Below, piece by piece: positions 22,075 to 33,832 of a stretch of 64,000 bases of DNA. The position numbers were made by a program, and so were the translations under genes. This DNA comes from Isoetes taiwanensis. Lineage: Eukaryota > Streptophyta > Lycopodiopsida > Isoetales > Isoetaceae. The notes under the pieces were generated by a model. That model was given only the letters and a program-made list of their open reading frames with translations. It ran no database searches and was not told the origin of the DNA. How positions within the stretch are numbered: the stretch's first letter is position 1; every line of letters begins with the position of its first letter. The stretch covers positions 684,001-748,000 of the forward strand of contig JAJEKV010000016.1 in the NCBI GenBank assembly GCA_021234155.1, given 5' to 3'.

Positions 22075-22543
22075 ATCTGAATTCAAGCCGGACCGTAAGA
22101 GCAAAATAATAAGAATGGGGTCATGACTTCCTAATGTCGCTCATGAGGCTTACAGTCTGCTTATATGCAATGGCAAAGGTACTACCGACAGTCCTTAAAT
22201 TTAAGAACACCTTTCTCATCTTTGCTCCAGTAAACTGGGCTAATACGGTTTCAAGTAGCTTTCAAAATGCATGGATCCGGACTTGGCCAGCGCCATATTC
22301 TTGGCCGTGAGTCCGACATGAACCAATAGTGTGGTATCTCCCGTTAGGTGTTCGCACCAATATTTTAACCCTAACACATGCTAATACACAAATTTACTAA
22401 AACAATAGTTAAAGGTCACTTGTAGTCTAAAAAATAGCTTATTTATATGTGTTTGTCTGATCCAAACCCTTGACAAGCCATGTCACAATGTATTTGGATT
22501 GTGTATACATCTATAATAGCAACAAACATCATTAATAATAATT

Positions 22544-22558
22544 AAAAAAAAAAAAAAA
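22544..22558 (+). other. A-run, likely the split LINE poly(A) tail
   Basis: Fifteen A residues lie immediately outside the right end of the Penelope-like element, and eighteen lie immediately outside its left end. The simplest reading is that the element inserted into a LINE poly(A) tail. Confidence 0.5.
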
Positions 22559-24340
22559 GATTTGATATGGATGTAAATAACAATTCCAGAAACCGTAGAC
22601 CATAAATCCCTAAAACAATCGAAATGTTATGAAAAAAACATAGATTCAAGATAAAAAATGATCGCATTAACTCACTGGGTATATTGGTTAAAGTAATCTT
22701 AGTTAGGACATTGAATTATTTTAGTAGAGATTCGAGCTTCCGTATTTCATATTCTAAAATCTTAGGCAAAGTCGTATAGAGGTTCCATATTCCCTCAAAA
22801 TCTTAGGCGAAATCGTATTTCATATTTCAAAATCATAGGCGCATCTAATCATAAATGACTATAAGCGAAATGAGAGGTGCCCAGAGGCTCCAACATACGA
22901 TTTGGGTCGTAGGATCGATGAATCCGACGACTGTAGTAGTTCAAGATGCACCTCGTTTCGAATATGTGGCAAAATAATAGGGGTTCCAGGGGGATTTGAT
23001 ATGGATGTAAAAATAACAATTTCTGAAACCTCGCATCAGTTCACTAGGTATATTGGTTAAAGTAGTGTTAGTTAGGACATTGAATTATGACATTGAATTA
23101 TTTTAGTAGAGCTATTTCATATTCTAAAATCTTAGGCAAGGTCGTATAGAGGTTCGATATTCCCTCAAAACCTTAGGCGAAATCGTATTTCATATTTCAA
23201 AATCATAGGCGCATCCATATCATAAATGACTATAAGCGAAACAGGAGGTGCCCAGGGGCTCCAACATACGATTTGGGTCGTAGGATCGACGAATCCGACG
23301 ACTGTAGTAATTCAAGATGCACCTCGTTTCGAATATGTGGCAAAATAATAGGGGTTCCAGGGGGATTTGATATGGATGTAAAAATAACAATTTCTGAAAC
23401 CTCGCATCAGTTCACTAGGTATATTGGTTAAAGTAGTGTTAGTTAGGACATTGAATTATGACATTGAATTATTTTAGTAGAGCTATTTCATATTCTAAAA
23501 TCTTAGGCAAAGTCGTATAGAGGTTCGATATTCCCTCAAAACCTTAGGCGAAATCGTATTTCATATTTCAAAATCATAGGCGCATCCATATCATAAATGA
23601 CTATAAGCGAAACAGGAGGTGCCCAGGGCTCCAACATACGATTTGGGTCGTAGGATCGATGAATCCGGCGACTGTAGTAGTTCAGGCTGCACCTCGTTTC
23701 GAATATATAGCAAAATAACAGGGGGTTCTAGGGGTATTTGATATGGATGTAAAAATAACAATTCCTGAAACCATAGACCATATATCCCTAAAACAATCGA
23801 ATAAGTTGTTATAAAGAAAAATATAGATCGCATTAGCTCACTGGGTATATTTGAAAGTAGTGTTAGTTAGAACATTGAATTATTTTAGTAGAGGTTCGAG
23901 CTTCTGTGTTTCATATTCTAAAATCTTAGGCAAAGTCGTATAGAGGTTCGATATTCCCTCAAAACCTTAGGCGAAATTGTATTTCATATTTCAAAATCAT
24001 AGGCCCATCCATAAATAACTATAAGCGAAACGAGAGGTGCCCAGGGGCTCCAATATATGATTTGAGTCATAGGATCGATGAATCCGACGACTGTAGTAGT
24101 TCAGGGTGCACCTCGTTTAGAATATGTAGCAAAATAACAGGGGGTTCCAGGATGATTTGATATGGATGTAAAAATAACAATTCCTGAAACCATAGGCCAT
24201 ATATCCCTAAAACAATCGAATAAGTTGTTATAAAAAAAATGTAGATTCAAGATAAAAAATAATCGTATTAGCTCACTGGGTATATTGGTTAAAGTAGTCT
24301 TAGTTAGGATATTGAATTATTTTAGTAGAGGTCTGAGCTT
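22559..24340 (+). repeat. Tandem array of about 0.37-0.43-kb units with a tRNA-like promoter
   Basis: Units beginning GATTTGATATGGATGTAAA start near 22559, 22995, 23366, 23738 and 24156. Each carries in order: an AAACAATCGAA-type segment (in some units only), a tRNA-like block, two GTATTTCATATT-type motifs, AAATCATAGGCGCATCC, and a GTGCACCTCGTTT block. Units 2 and 3 are shortened by the same deletion in the first part. Divergence is low, so the array is young or homogenised. Related units occur inverted at about 30190-31080 and direct at 42050-42640. Confidence 0.9.
22664..22748 (+). promoter_or_regulatory. tRNA-like block (pol III A and B box-like) in the repeat unit
   Basis: The segment reads like a decayed tRNA: CATTAACTCACTGGG-TAT resembles an A box, and GATTCGAGCTTCC about 55 bases later resembles a B box. 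The sister copies on the minus strand near 30430-30511 and 30867-30947 are closer to consensus, with TTAGCTCGTTGGTTAGA and GGTTCGAATCC. This marks the repeat as tRNA-derived. It is not a functional tRNA: no acceptor-stem pairing or clean anticodon arm is visible. Confidence 0.6.
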
Positions 24341-25426
24341 ATGTGCAGTCCAAAGAAAGGTATGTATTTGTCTTTTTATTTCTTAGTTTTTAAATTGCTA
24401 GTAATTTCTACTGTATTTTTGAAGTTGGAGTTAATAAGCCAGGGAGAAGGGCCACAAAAAATGTTGTTACATGTAATAAAGATGTTTAGACCTCTGCCAG
24501 AAATGTTGTTGCAGCTAATAAAGATGTTCAGACCTCTGCCAATGGTAAATTCTTGATCACAACTTCATGTAGTGTCCGACTTCAATGAAATGTTGCAAAA
24601 AAAAAAGAGCAATTGTTGTAATCTATATATAAATCGAATGTCTTGTTGTTTTACAATAGATAAGTCACTACTTTGAAGTGTATATTTTGTTGTAGCCAAA
24701 AAAACTCAAGGACAAGAAGAAGCTGAGGCAGATGGCGAAGCACCTCAAGAAGAGCGCTATTGCAATAGATGAAGCAGCAACCAAATTCACCAAGTTGGGA
24801 CGAAAGAAAGTGCCTAAATGCTTGAAGCCACCTGCTCCACAATGTAAAGCAAATAAAGCAAAGAAAGCAAAGGGCAAACTCATGAGAAAGAGTGACTTAC
24901 AGCAGAAAGATGATGCTGATCCAATTGTACAGAATGTTGAAGACTCGAAAGATGACTCCCATGATCCTGTCACTGAACTAGTGGCACACGCTAAACCTAT
25001 TGACCATGTGACTGAACCAATGGCACACCCTTCCAAAGGTGCAACTGAAGGTACAACTTAGTTAAGATTCTTAACATTTCATAGATTCGAGAGCTAACAT
25101 GAATGTTATTTGCAGGAGCTAATTCTAGTAAAAGAGTTGAGTCTTGGAATTCTAACCAAAAAGCAGAATCTTGGAACTCCAGCCAAATCCAAAGTTTGTG
25201 GTACCAATCTTCCAGCATGAACCTTCAGATTCCCATGTTGAACTTGCCTGATAATATTCCCTCCATAGTCCAGCTTGTACAAAAGTATCCTGCTCTCACT
25301 AGTGAAGAAGTTAGGTCACCTGATAATGCACAACAATCTGCAGCAGCACATGTGAATATTGAAGGCCATTCGAATGAAGTTAACACTAACATTGGGGCAG
25401 TGATACAGACAGTGATAATGATTTAG
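24341..25426 (+). CDS. Unrecognised split gene, lysine-rich protein
   Basis: Three exon-like parts fit together in frame: one ending at 24544 before GTAAATTC, one at 24696-25050 (acceptor TTGTTGTAG, donor GAAG/GTACAAC), and one at 25116-25426 (acceptor TTATTTGCAG), ending at TAG. The phases match at both junctions. The first part contains a duplicated segment with IKMFRPLP twice. The second is very basic (KKLKDKKKLRQMAKHLKK, then KAKKAKGK). The third is Ser/Asn/Gln-rich. No domain is recognised. It sits inside a mobile-DNA segment next to a minus-strand transposase-like gene, so it may be an accessory gene or captured fragment. Confidence 0.4.
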
Positions 25427-27159
25427 ACGAGAATATGACGTTGCAGTAGTTCAATGCGAGAAGAAATCTTAAATGAAGCTCTTGTACCACAATTTGCATT
25501 AATAATACCAATATTCCATATTTAAGTATAACTGTTGTATTTTGTAATTGTCTTTTTCTTGAGTTTAAGTATCCAAAGCCATTTCGTAGTTACTTGAATT
25601 AGCCATTCTTGTTTTCATTTTGGCTTCTGTATGCATTGAGTTCCTCGTGCACCAAAGGGTCACTGGGACATGGACCTTGCAATCGTTGGAGAATACAGCT
25701 GAGCCATGACACTAAAATATCCTTGGCAATTTGTTCTTCCACACTATTAAATGGAGGCTTATGAAACCCAAATCTACAGTTTTTAATGTTAGAATAATGC
25801 ATGCATTGAAGCATGTTTGACAAAAGCAGTTAAGAGAAAACTCCATGTTGAAAAGTAGACATGTAAAATATTACTATTACCTATACCTTTTGGCCTCTGG
25901 GGCATCTCGTTCAAGCAATGATCTTCCTAAACTTAGCATGCGTTCGACTGTGCTCAAATATAGAATAGGCTCTGAAACTTCGCGCAATATAAACAAAATT
26001 TTAACATAAATATGTCATACCCAGAGCATAGTCGATTTCATCCTTTTGAAGCTTATTTACATTCCCAATATGATGTACTAGGATAATTAAATAATGCCTG
26101 CACACATAGAATTTCACTATAATAAGAAATATTCATGTATTTGTTCCTGTCAAAGCACACCTATATGCATAAGGGTTTCGGTTTGCAAATGCCACAATTT
26201 GTTCAACTAATTCCCCAACTAATACATGCTATGGACTAGATTTCTACTCTTTACGTGCCACAAGTTGGCTAAAATATGTCCTGTCAAAATATATTTTTCC
26301 TTTTAATATCTTTGAAGGACAACGATTGGATAACCATGATTCAACGATTGGATAACCTTATATAAATGGTAAGTACTGTATGACCACATTCCTCAAATCA
26401 TAAAATACAAGTAATAAGACTCCTTAATGCTCCTTAAATGCTTTGTAGCATCTTGTAAAGGATAAGAACAACCTGTTACAACAGTTTCTGACGGATAGGC
26501 TTTTGTCTACTTCTTTCATGTGTAATGACAATAGAAGCTCCAAACGAGCCAATAAAGCATCCCTATTGCACAAATTTAACCTTGTTTCCCATCAAAACAA
26601 GCAACCTTTTCATTTTGGCTTCTGTATGCATTGATCAACCTGTATGGCAGAAAAGTTGATGGGATAACATACAAACGTGCAAGCAAACATACCAGACAAC
26701 AAATCAGACACCAAATTGAGTTGAAGGAAAAAATAACAAGTACCATAAATTCCCTCAAATTCTTTATCATAAAAAACAAGTAATAAGACTATTACCATGA
26801 GCATATAATCAACCATGGGCACTTTACCTATTTTCTCTTTACCTTGTTCCATAAGCTCCTTAATGATTTGTAGCATTTTGTAAAGGATGAGAATAGCCTG
26901 TACAGCAGTTTCTGATAAATAGACTTGTTGTCTACGTCTTTCATGTGTAATGGTAATAGAAGCTCCAAACGAGCCAACAAAGCATCCCATTGCATAAATT
27001 TAACTTTGTTTTCCATCAAAACAAGCAAGGACATTTGTTACAAATATATACATCCATAAACAAGTAGGATAACGCATTTTACAAAGACTGGATAATTTTC
27101 AATTACACTAAAGTAGTCTGATACATTATGCATCAAATTGAATGTCTTCCTATCTCTAA
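25427..27159 (-). other. Segment with a diverged direct duplication, no recognised gene
   Basis: About 26440-26600 and 26860-27035 are diverged direct copies of one another. Shared stretches include GAAGCTCCAAACGAGCCAA and TTCATGTGTAAT. On the minus strand the second copy reads as an open stretch with QWDALLARLELLLPLHMKD. A TTTTCATTTTGGCTTCTG sequence is also repeated at about 25612 and 26607. This suggests exons of an unidentified minus-strand gene, one of them duplicated. I cannot assign a function. Confidence 0.4.
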
Positions 27160-28550
27160 TCACATTTTTCCACAACTTGCAGTCTTCCTGGCCACAACCT
27201 TTTTCCTTGCTACTCCCTTCTTCCTCAGAGTCTTCCTGGCCACAACCTTTTTCCTTGCTACTACCTTCTTCATCACAGCATGCAAGATGTTCTTTTTCTT
27301 CCGAAGGTTTTTCTTGCTTGATTTCGGACCAATGGCCAATGTTTCTGAATCTAGCAGTGGCAAGCAATCAATGTGCTCATGTACCTCCGCTGGCAAGTCA
27401 TATATATTGCCTTCACTTGTTACTTGAATGAGCTCTACTTTTGCAGAAAATACAAGATGTGAATAACAATTTGCGTCGGGCATATGACTTAGCAACTCGT
27501 AATGGATTTGTAGTATTTGCCTATAAGGAGGACCTCTTGCCTGCTCAATTTACAGCCCCATTCATCTCTAAAAGCAGTTTCAACCACATGTCTAGGCTCT
27601 GTGCACATGGCTATCCAAGACTCGACATTCTCTTCATTGCCGGCCTCTGCATTGGTGACAAAATTGTCACCTACTTCAACAATTTTTGCCTTCCATTGGT
27701 TATCTCTCACGTATTGCACATTATAGGTGTATGCTTCTCCATGATCATGGGCTTCAACTCAGAGTATGTGTAGCGTCCTAACCTCTTTATATTCTTACAC
27801 CTATTCCATAAACCCTTCCAGCAGCAATCACAAAAACAGGAGTTAAACCTATGTGCTACCATGGTAGGCTTGCTTTGACAGATAGGCCTGATAGTATGGA
27901 TCTTCATGGTTCCCTTCAAAGTATCACATTCATATCTAAACTTTTTGCACACTTCACCTGCCTGATAGAACCTTCCTAGATAATAAAAAGCCCTGGATGA
28001 CTTGAACTGGGCAGCACACCCATCAGATCAAAACATATGGTTTGAGAATTTTATACCTTTACTTGTCAAATAATCATGGTGCCTTTGGAGGCAGTGCTGT
28101 ACGAATGAAGTATCATGCTCTCGATCATCATACATATAAAAATGAGTTACCTTGACCAAATTGCATCCACATACTACAAGATTTGGATATTCACCATCGT
28201 TTGCATGCCTGTATGTTATGTGCACAAGGTTCGAACACTGATCATTTCTCCAATGTAGTGTTTGAATTTCCTGTTGAATCTTGAAAGTATAATTCTCGGC
28301 AAAGTCAATTACAGATACGATAGTATCTGCTAAGAAAGTTTGCAAGCACTCTTTAAATTGATTTGCTTGCCATCGTGTGGTATAGTTATGGGGAATGAAT
28401 TGATTGATCATTGATTCTGCATGTTCCATGAATTCATGCAAACATGTGCTCTTATAAGCCAACTTCAATACGTCCTTCATGTTGACAATGGATTTACCCC
28501 CTTTATCAACATCCTTCACATAAGTTTCTGTCACCTGCAGCATAGTACAA
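27160..28550 (-). pseudogene. Transposase-like gene, C-terminal half
   Basis: After a likely acceptor (CTATGCTGCAG, about 28539) the frame reads TETYVKDVDKGG and NYTTRWQANQFKECL. It continues with VIDFAENYTF, HWRNDQ and HFYMYDDREHD, then a TGA (28028-28030) where Trp would fit, followed by SDGCAAQFKSSRAFYYL. Further pieces run to about 27440 in shifted frames. The tail is basic, with a duplicated Lys/Arg-rich segment encoded at 27175-27290. The spaced acidic motifs (D in VIDFAENY, D in SDGC-QFK) recall a DDE-type nuclease core. I recall similar uncharacterised proteins in plants and animals, but cannot name the superfamily. The N-terminal half is at 40338-41820. Confidence 0.6.
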
Positions 28551-28574
28551 CGGGCATAAATTTCAGAAATATTG

Positions 28575-28971
28575 ACACAAACCATTAACATCCAACATAT
28601 AAAAATTAAATCCCCCCTAAAACCCCCTGTGGTTTGGGTGCATATTCACACGGGGGTGACTCCAGGCATCGAGAGCTATTGGATGGGCATATTCATGAGT
28701 TATGCTTTGATTTGGACCGTAGATAGCGATCCTCGTTTGTGGGGTATGCTCGTACAAGTTTTTTTATACTGTATAGCAAGACTTATGAAATACTATAAGG
28801 TTTGGTGCAATATACTTAATGGTGTTGATTTCAAACATGTATTATGCCATTTTAGGCAGTATAAAAAGGGCTCTCGCTACCCTACGTCACCCCCGTGTGA
28901 ATATGCACCCAAACCACAGGGGGTTTTAGGGGGAATTTAATTTTTATATGTTGGATGTTAATGGTTTGTGT
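28575..28971. mobile_element. 397-bp foldback element (same family as 18245-18695)
   Basis: The ends ACACAAACCATTAACATCC and its complement begin long inverted arms of about 100 bp, with GTGGTTTGGGTGCATATTCACAC near their inner parts. TG flanks both ends. It sits immediately upstream of the transposase-like exon. As at the other copy, its right end is followed by an A-run and a GGCC-TTCGG-GGCC hairpin. Confidence 0.85.
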
Positions 28972-29044
28972 TGCAAAAAAAAAAAATTTGGCCTCTTCGG
29001 GGCCTTAGGGACGTCCCTCCCCTCCCACCCCCCCCCTCCCGTCC

Positions 29045-29130
29045 AGGTGTGAATATGCACCCAAACTATATGAGGTTTTAGGGGGGTTTTAATTTAAAAG
29101 TGTTTTATGTAATGGTTTGTGTAGTCGGGG
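29045..29130. repeat. Half foldback element (one arm)
   Basis: GTGTGAATATGCACCCAAAC followed by a GTTTTAGGGGGGTTTTAATTT-type stretch and GGTTTGTGT repeats one arm of the neighbouring foldback element. The other arm is missing. Confidence 0.7.
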
Positions 29131-29865
29131 CCTTGGAGATGGACAACATAACAACAAAAAATGATATATAGCAATTGTGGAGCCTCAAAAAAGGTCAACA
29201 GGTTATTAAAGTAATTTAGAAGAGTTATCAATGGAATAAAGAACATTTGTTAAGAAGATGACCGTTAGGTCATGTCATGGGGATTGAACCCAGCATATCC
29301 TTGTGCTTTATTTTAACACTAACAACTTTGAATCAAACAATTTAAACTTAATGACATGAAGTTTCGATAGTGCAAATGTGTTTTGCTTTAGCACTAAGGC
29401 CTTTGAGTCCAACCACTTAAACTCAATGAATGTGAAGCTACATAAAACTAAGTATTTGCTTGATAATAAGAATTTAATTTGAAACAGCTTTAAGCAAAGT
29501 GTGAATCTACTCATTGCAACACGCCAAATTATATATTTTCTTGCCAATTCTAGTCCCTAAACATTAGGCGGCCAACAGATAAGTCATGACTAAGATCCAA
29601 ATGCGAGATGCATTAGTAAAAGGACAGAAAATAAAGAGGCACAAACAAAAATTTTAGAATTCAAACCAGAAAAAAACTAGAATTCATTTGAGGCTTTCAT
29701 CACCTGTAGCTTTTGAATTTGATCACAATTAAACAAATAGAACATAAGTAAAAGTTACCATAAAGATAGAGCAGATTGATCCCATTATTCTGAAAGTCAT
29801 AAAGTTTGCAACACCCATACACAAACATTTTTCAACTGGAATTTAAAAGCAGCCTTTGGCCTCCA
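29131..29865. other. AT-rich segment left of Helitron A, no gene seen
   Basis: The stretch is AT-rich with no convincing frame. GGGATTGAACCCAG near 29280 recalls a reversed pol III B box, but no matching A box is visible. By position it belongs to the transposase-gene segment that the Helitrons interrupted. Confidence 0.4.
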
Positions 29866-30189
29866 TCTACTTACTTAAAATGTTTTTGCCCATTCTCTTT
29901 CATGCCGGTGTGCCCTTTCCGGGTGTGACTTTTGGGAGCCAAAAATGCGTTTTCCGGCAAAACTTCTTCTTTCAAAATATTTTTGTTATTCTCTTCATTT
30001 TTCCGGCGACCATTTTCTCTCTCTTGGGTCTGGGCGGTGCCCGTGGGTTAATGCAGCATGGCGGCCTGAGTTCGCAAAGCAGAGCAAGGCCACCAGTTCC
30101 GCAGGGTAAAGCGAAGCAAACGTCAATTCTTAGCTTCTTGCTCCCTAATTCAGGCTCAGCTGTCAATAGGAATTCCGGCTATTATTTCC

Positions 30190-31080
30190 TTTCCCTCTGT
30201 TATTTTGCTACATATTCTAAACGAGGTGCACCCTGGACTACCACAGTCGTCGGATCTGTCAATCCTATGGCCCAGGCTGTATGTTGGAGCCTCTGGACAC
30301 CTCTCGTTTCGATTATGCTCAATTATGATTGGGGACGCCTATGATTTTAAGATGTGAAATACGAGCTTGCCTAAGGTTTTGATGGTATATGGAGCCTCTA
30401 TACGGTTTCGCTTAAGCTTTTAGAATATGAAATACGGGGATTCGAACCTCTACCAAAATAACTCAATATCCTAATAAGACTACTTTAACCAATCTAACCA
30501 ACGAGCTAATGTGAATATTTTTTTTATCTTAAATCCATGTTTTTTTTTTTTTTATAATAACCCATTGAATTGTTTTAGGGATATGGTCTATGGTTTCAAG
30601 AATCATATCTATATCAAATCCCCCTGGAACCCCCTGTTATTTTGCTACATATTCTAAACGAGGTGCACCCTGGACTACCACAGTCGTCGGATCTGTCAAT
30701 CCTATGGCCCAGGCTGTATGTTGGAGCCTCTGGACACCTCTCGTTTCGATTATGCTCAATTATGATTGGGGACGCCTATGATTTTAAGATGTGAAATACG
30801 AGCTTGCCTAAGGTTTTAATGGTATATGGAGCCTCTATACGGTTTCGCTTAAGCTTTTAGAATATGAAATACGGGGATTCGAACCTCTACCAAAATAACT
30901 CAATATCCTAATAAGACTACTTTAACCAATCTAACCAACGAGCTAATGTGAATATTTTTTTATTTTAAATCCATGTTTTTTTTTTATAATAACCCATTGA
31001 ATTGTTTTAGGGATATGGTCTATGGTTTCAAGAATCATATCTATATCAAATCCCCCTGGAACCCCCTGTTATTTTGCTAC
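30190..31080 (-). repeat. Two tandem units of the tRNA-like repeat, inverted, inside Helitron A
   Basis: Two copies of about 440 bp, starting at TTATTTTGCTACATATTC near 30197 and 30638, are nearly identical. They match the reverse complement of the array at 22559-24340. The minus strand shows good B boxes (GGTTCGAATCC at 30438-30448 and 30875-30885) and an A-box-like TTAGCTCGTTGGTTAGA about 55 bases upstream of each. Tandem arrangement in two unrelated places suggests that this repeat multiplies in tandem by itself. Confidence 0.88.
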
Positions 31081-33832
31081 ATATTCATACGAAAATTTTG
31101 AACGGTGAGTGAGCAGCTAAAATTTCAGGCGTGGGCCGCCTGGTCCAATGGAATCTCTAGAGAGAGTGAATCGAGTGAATCAGAGAAAGTGAATCAGAGG
31201 GAGCTTGGAGACGGTGCCATTAGTTTTGGTTTCTTGCCACATTTTTTGTTACTGTGTTTTTCTACGGGTGCATGCAACCCCAGCTCTTCCTTTATTGGCG
31301 TGAACAGTTAAGTATTTTCTGCTCTGAGCTTCTACGATTTTTGAGCTGCCATCTCTGCTGAGCTCTAAAACATGGCATTCGAATGTCAAAGTGGCAGCAG
31401 GAGATTTTCGTATGTGAAACGGTAGCAGCTTTCAACGACCTTGAGCTAATCTACAGGTGCATGCAATCCCAACGAGGTTTCATTTCTCATCTGCTTATTA
31501 TGTCTGGTTACAGCATTAGTGCGATGGCTTGATGTAGGACGACATGTGTTGAAGCACAGGTTCGTGAAGCAAAGGAGGTGTTGAAGCAGGGCCGGAATGC
31601 ATTAAGTTCGGGCTCTGCACGTTGTCATCTCTGCAACAAGTTCTGGGCAGCAAGCATTTTTGCTTTTGTGGGCATTCAAATCCACAAATCCGTCTTTTTG
31701 TACAAAGTTCCATCTCTATTTTGGGGCGGTGGACCAGAACGCCTTCGGCCTGGCCCGTTGCTTCTGCAAAAAAGGTGCTTCTGCAAATCCAGGGTTTCTT
31801 AGCTTCTCAGGGTACTTCTTGACTCGCGCTGGTATGACAGATCAAGCAGGTATGGCACATCAAGCAACGAAATTTCTATTCCTTTTTTCTCTCTTGCATG
31901 TTAAAATATTTACCGTTTAGGATTATTTACCAAATGGCTGATTTACAAGCAGAGTTCGCCAAGCAGAGCATATCATGTATGGATTTTGCAAAGGCCAGCT
32001 GATCTGCAGAAGTGAAGGATTTATTCCGATCTAACAGAGGTTTGATTCCAGTTCCCTAATCCTTGCCATTTACAGCTTCTGCTTACAACAATATTTTTCT
32101 GGGCTCCTTATCACAGATTTACGCCATAGATGAGCTTGGATCCGCTTATATCAACTCTTTATATAGATACTTTGGAGATACGCTTCCAAATCTATCAAAA
32201 TCCTGTTGTACTTCATGGTGGTTTGTAGAAGTTTCTTCCTTCAAATCTAGGGTGCCCGGTGCTAAGTTTCTTCCTTCAAATCTAGATTTACACGCACAGT
32301 GCAAGGAAGCATCAATTAAAAGCAAAAGCAAAATCAAAATGAGAAAGACAACAAGCAGGTGGATTCCAGCGGCTAGATTTTCTTAGACTGGCCGGACTTA
32401 GGCAGATGAGCAAATTTCACATTTTGTTGTAGGTAACGATTTTGTTTTTCTATTTGCTTAAACATCTCATTTTTTTCAGGAGCAGAGAACAAGAATGCAC
32501 AGCTTGCATTCATCTTTAACACATTCATCCATTCTAAACAACAAGAAAGGGCATTCCGTGAGCTGCATGTGCAAGAGTATTTCGGTTTGCTCTGATTTGG
32601 GTTAGCTGCATGTGCAAGAGTATTTCGGTTTGCTCCATTTTTCTTTAGACGTTTCCTTCAATTGGAGGCAATTGTTGTTGTAGCCGACATTCTTGCTGCC
32701 GGATTCAGGGAGCATCGAGCCATTTTGCAGGTAATACATCTCTAAATTAGTTTCTTTGTTCAAGGCCTTGCAACTCTTTGGATTTGTTTGAAAGGGCTTT
32801 GCTGATCTGAGCACAATTTTTTTACTACAGGGCAAAGTTTGCATCACCTCCTTTGATTTTAGTTATGCTATTTACATGGCAATAGCTTTTGGGCAAGGAT
32901 AATTCTGTTCTTTTTTTCTTAATTGAACACCTGGTGCTTGCTTTTTTGCTTCAAAGGCAGCTGATTGTTACATCATTGCTTCATTGTTACATCATCCTGA
33001 TTTTCTTCCTGTATAAACATGCTGTATTTTTTGAATTTGTCAACTGTTGTTGTTGAATTCTGTTCTGATCAAAGCCATTTCTAACTAATGCCTTTTATTT
33101 CTATCTGACATGTTGTCTCCCAGTTTTCCCAACAAGTACCAAGGTTGCGAAGGCTTGAAGGTACTATGCATTTATGACACAGGTTGGTATTATGATCATA
33201 ATCTACAGTCCAATAATTTGGCCAGAGCTTTGTGTCTTTGTTAAAGAGCACTGCAAAGATACTTTGAGATTTCTTCTTCAGTGGTTCAGAGAACTTTACA
33301 TTTTTATGTTGAACTAATGTTTTTATTTCTGCTTTAATCTTATGTTTTACTTTTTGCAGAAGACATTTGGTCAAATGGGTTTGCTGGGATTTGCTTACAG
33401 TCAATTTGGCCATGCGAAATTGGTTTTTGACCATCGGCTCTTTGTTCTGGTATTTATTTTCTTAGACAGAATTAGACGGAAGATGTCGAATTTATGTATT
33501 TTGTACACCTTTAGACTTACTTCCCCAACCATCTCGGGATGTCTCATGTTCCCTTTAGATTATTGAATGAGGATTTAGAGGCCACCATAGATGTGTCGAT
33601 GCTTTTAGTTTGAGAAATGTCCAATAGTGAGCTCGAATATTTTATCAATGTTTAATATGCTTTGAATTCATTTATGACTTCTAAATGGGCATTTAATGGT
33701 CTTACCCCTGCATATGGGCCTGATTGATGCTAACATTGGATGGGTTGGGCAACAGTTGTCTCTATCCCTACAATGCCTCCAGTTTCATGTTGCAGACATG
33801 AAAATAGCCAGCATGATAGAGTTATGTAAGGA

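Larger units (their letters stand above)
10478..22541 (-). mobile_element. Penelope-like retroelement with 2.25-kb direct repeats and introns
   Basis: Two long direct repeats, 10478-12732 and 16801-22541 (the latter enlarged by later insertions), flank a 4.07-kb core. On the minus strand the order is repeat with first exon, ORF1-like gene, reverse transcriptase, repeat. The repeat ends are not TG...CA. They begin TTATTATTAATG and finish AAAGGTTTTTT in the element's sense, which argues against an ordinary LTR element. Penelope-like elements are known for pseudo-LTR direct repeats from tandem copies and for keeping introns, and both features appear here. A-runs on both sides (10466-10483 and 22544-22558) suggest insertion into the LINE poly(A). 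No GIY-YIG endonuclease or integrase was found. A DIRS-like or other unclassified element remains possible. Confidence 0.75.
16801..22541 (-). repeat. Long direct repeat, copy B (interrupted by two insertions)
   Basis: This is the upstream copy in transcription order. Removing 16846-17400 and 18245-21163 leaves about 2.27 kb, which matches copy A in length and order. It carries the first coding exon at 21763-22074 and would be expected to hold the element promoter. The two insertions lie inside the large first intron, so they need not break the coding sequence. Confidence 0.9.

Noticed and set aside
22664-22748. Functional tRNA gene
   Set aside because: It is repeated in tandem, with mismatched stems and no acceptor pairing. 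It is a tRNA-derived relic.
29244-29330. tRNA gene or SINE suggested by GGGATTGAACCCAG
   Set aside because: Only a B-box-like match on one strand. No A box at the right distance and no fold.
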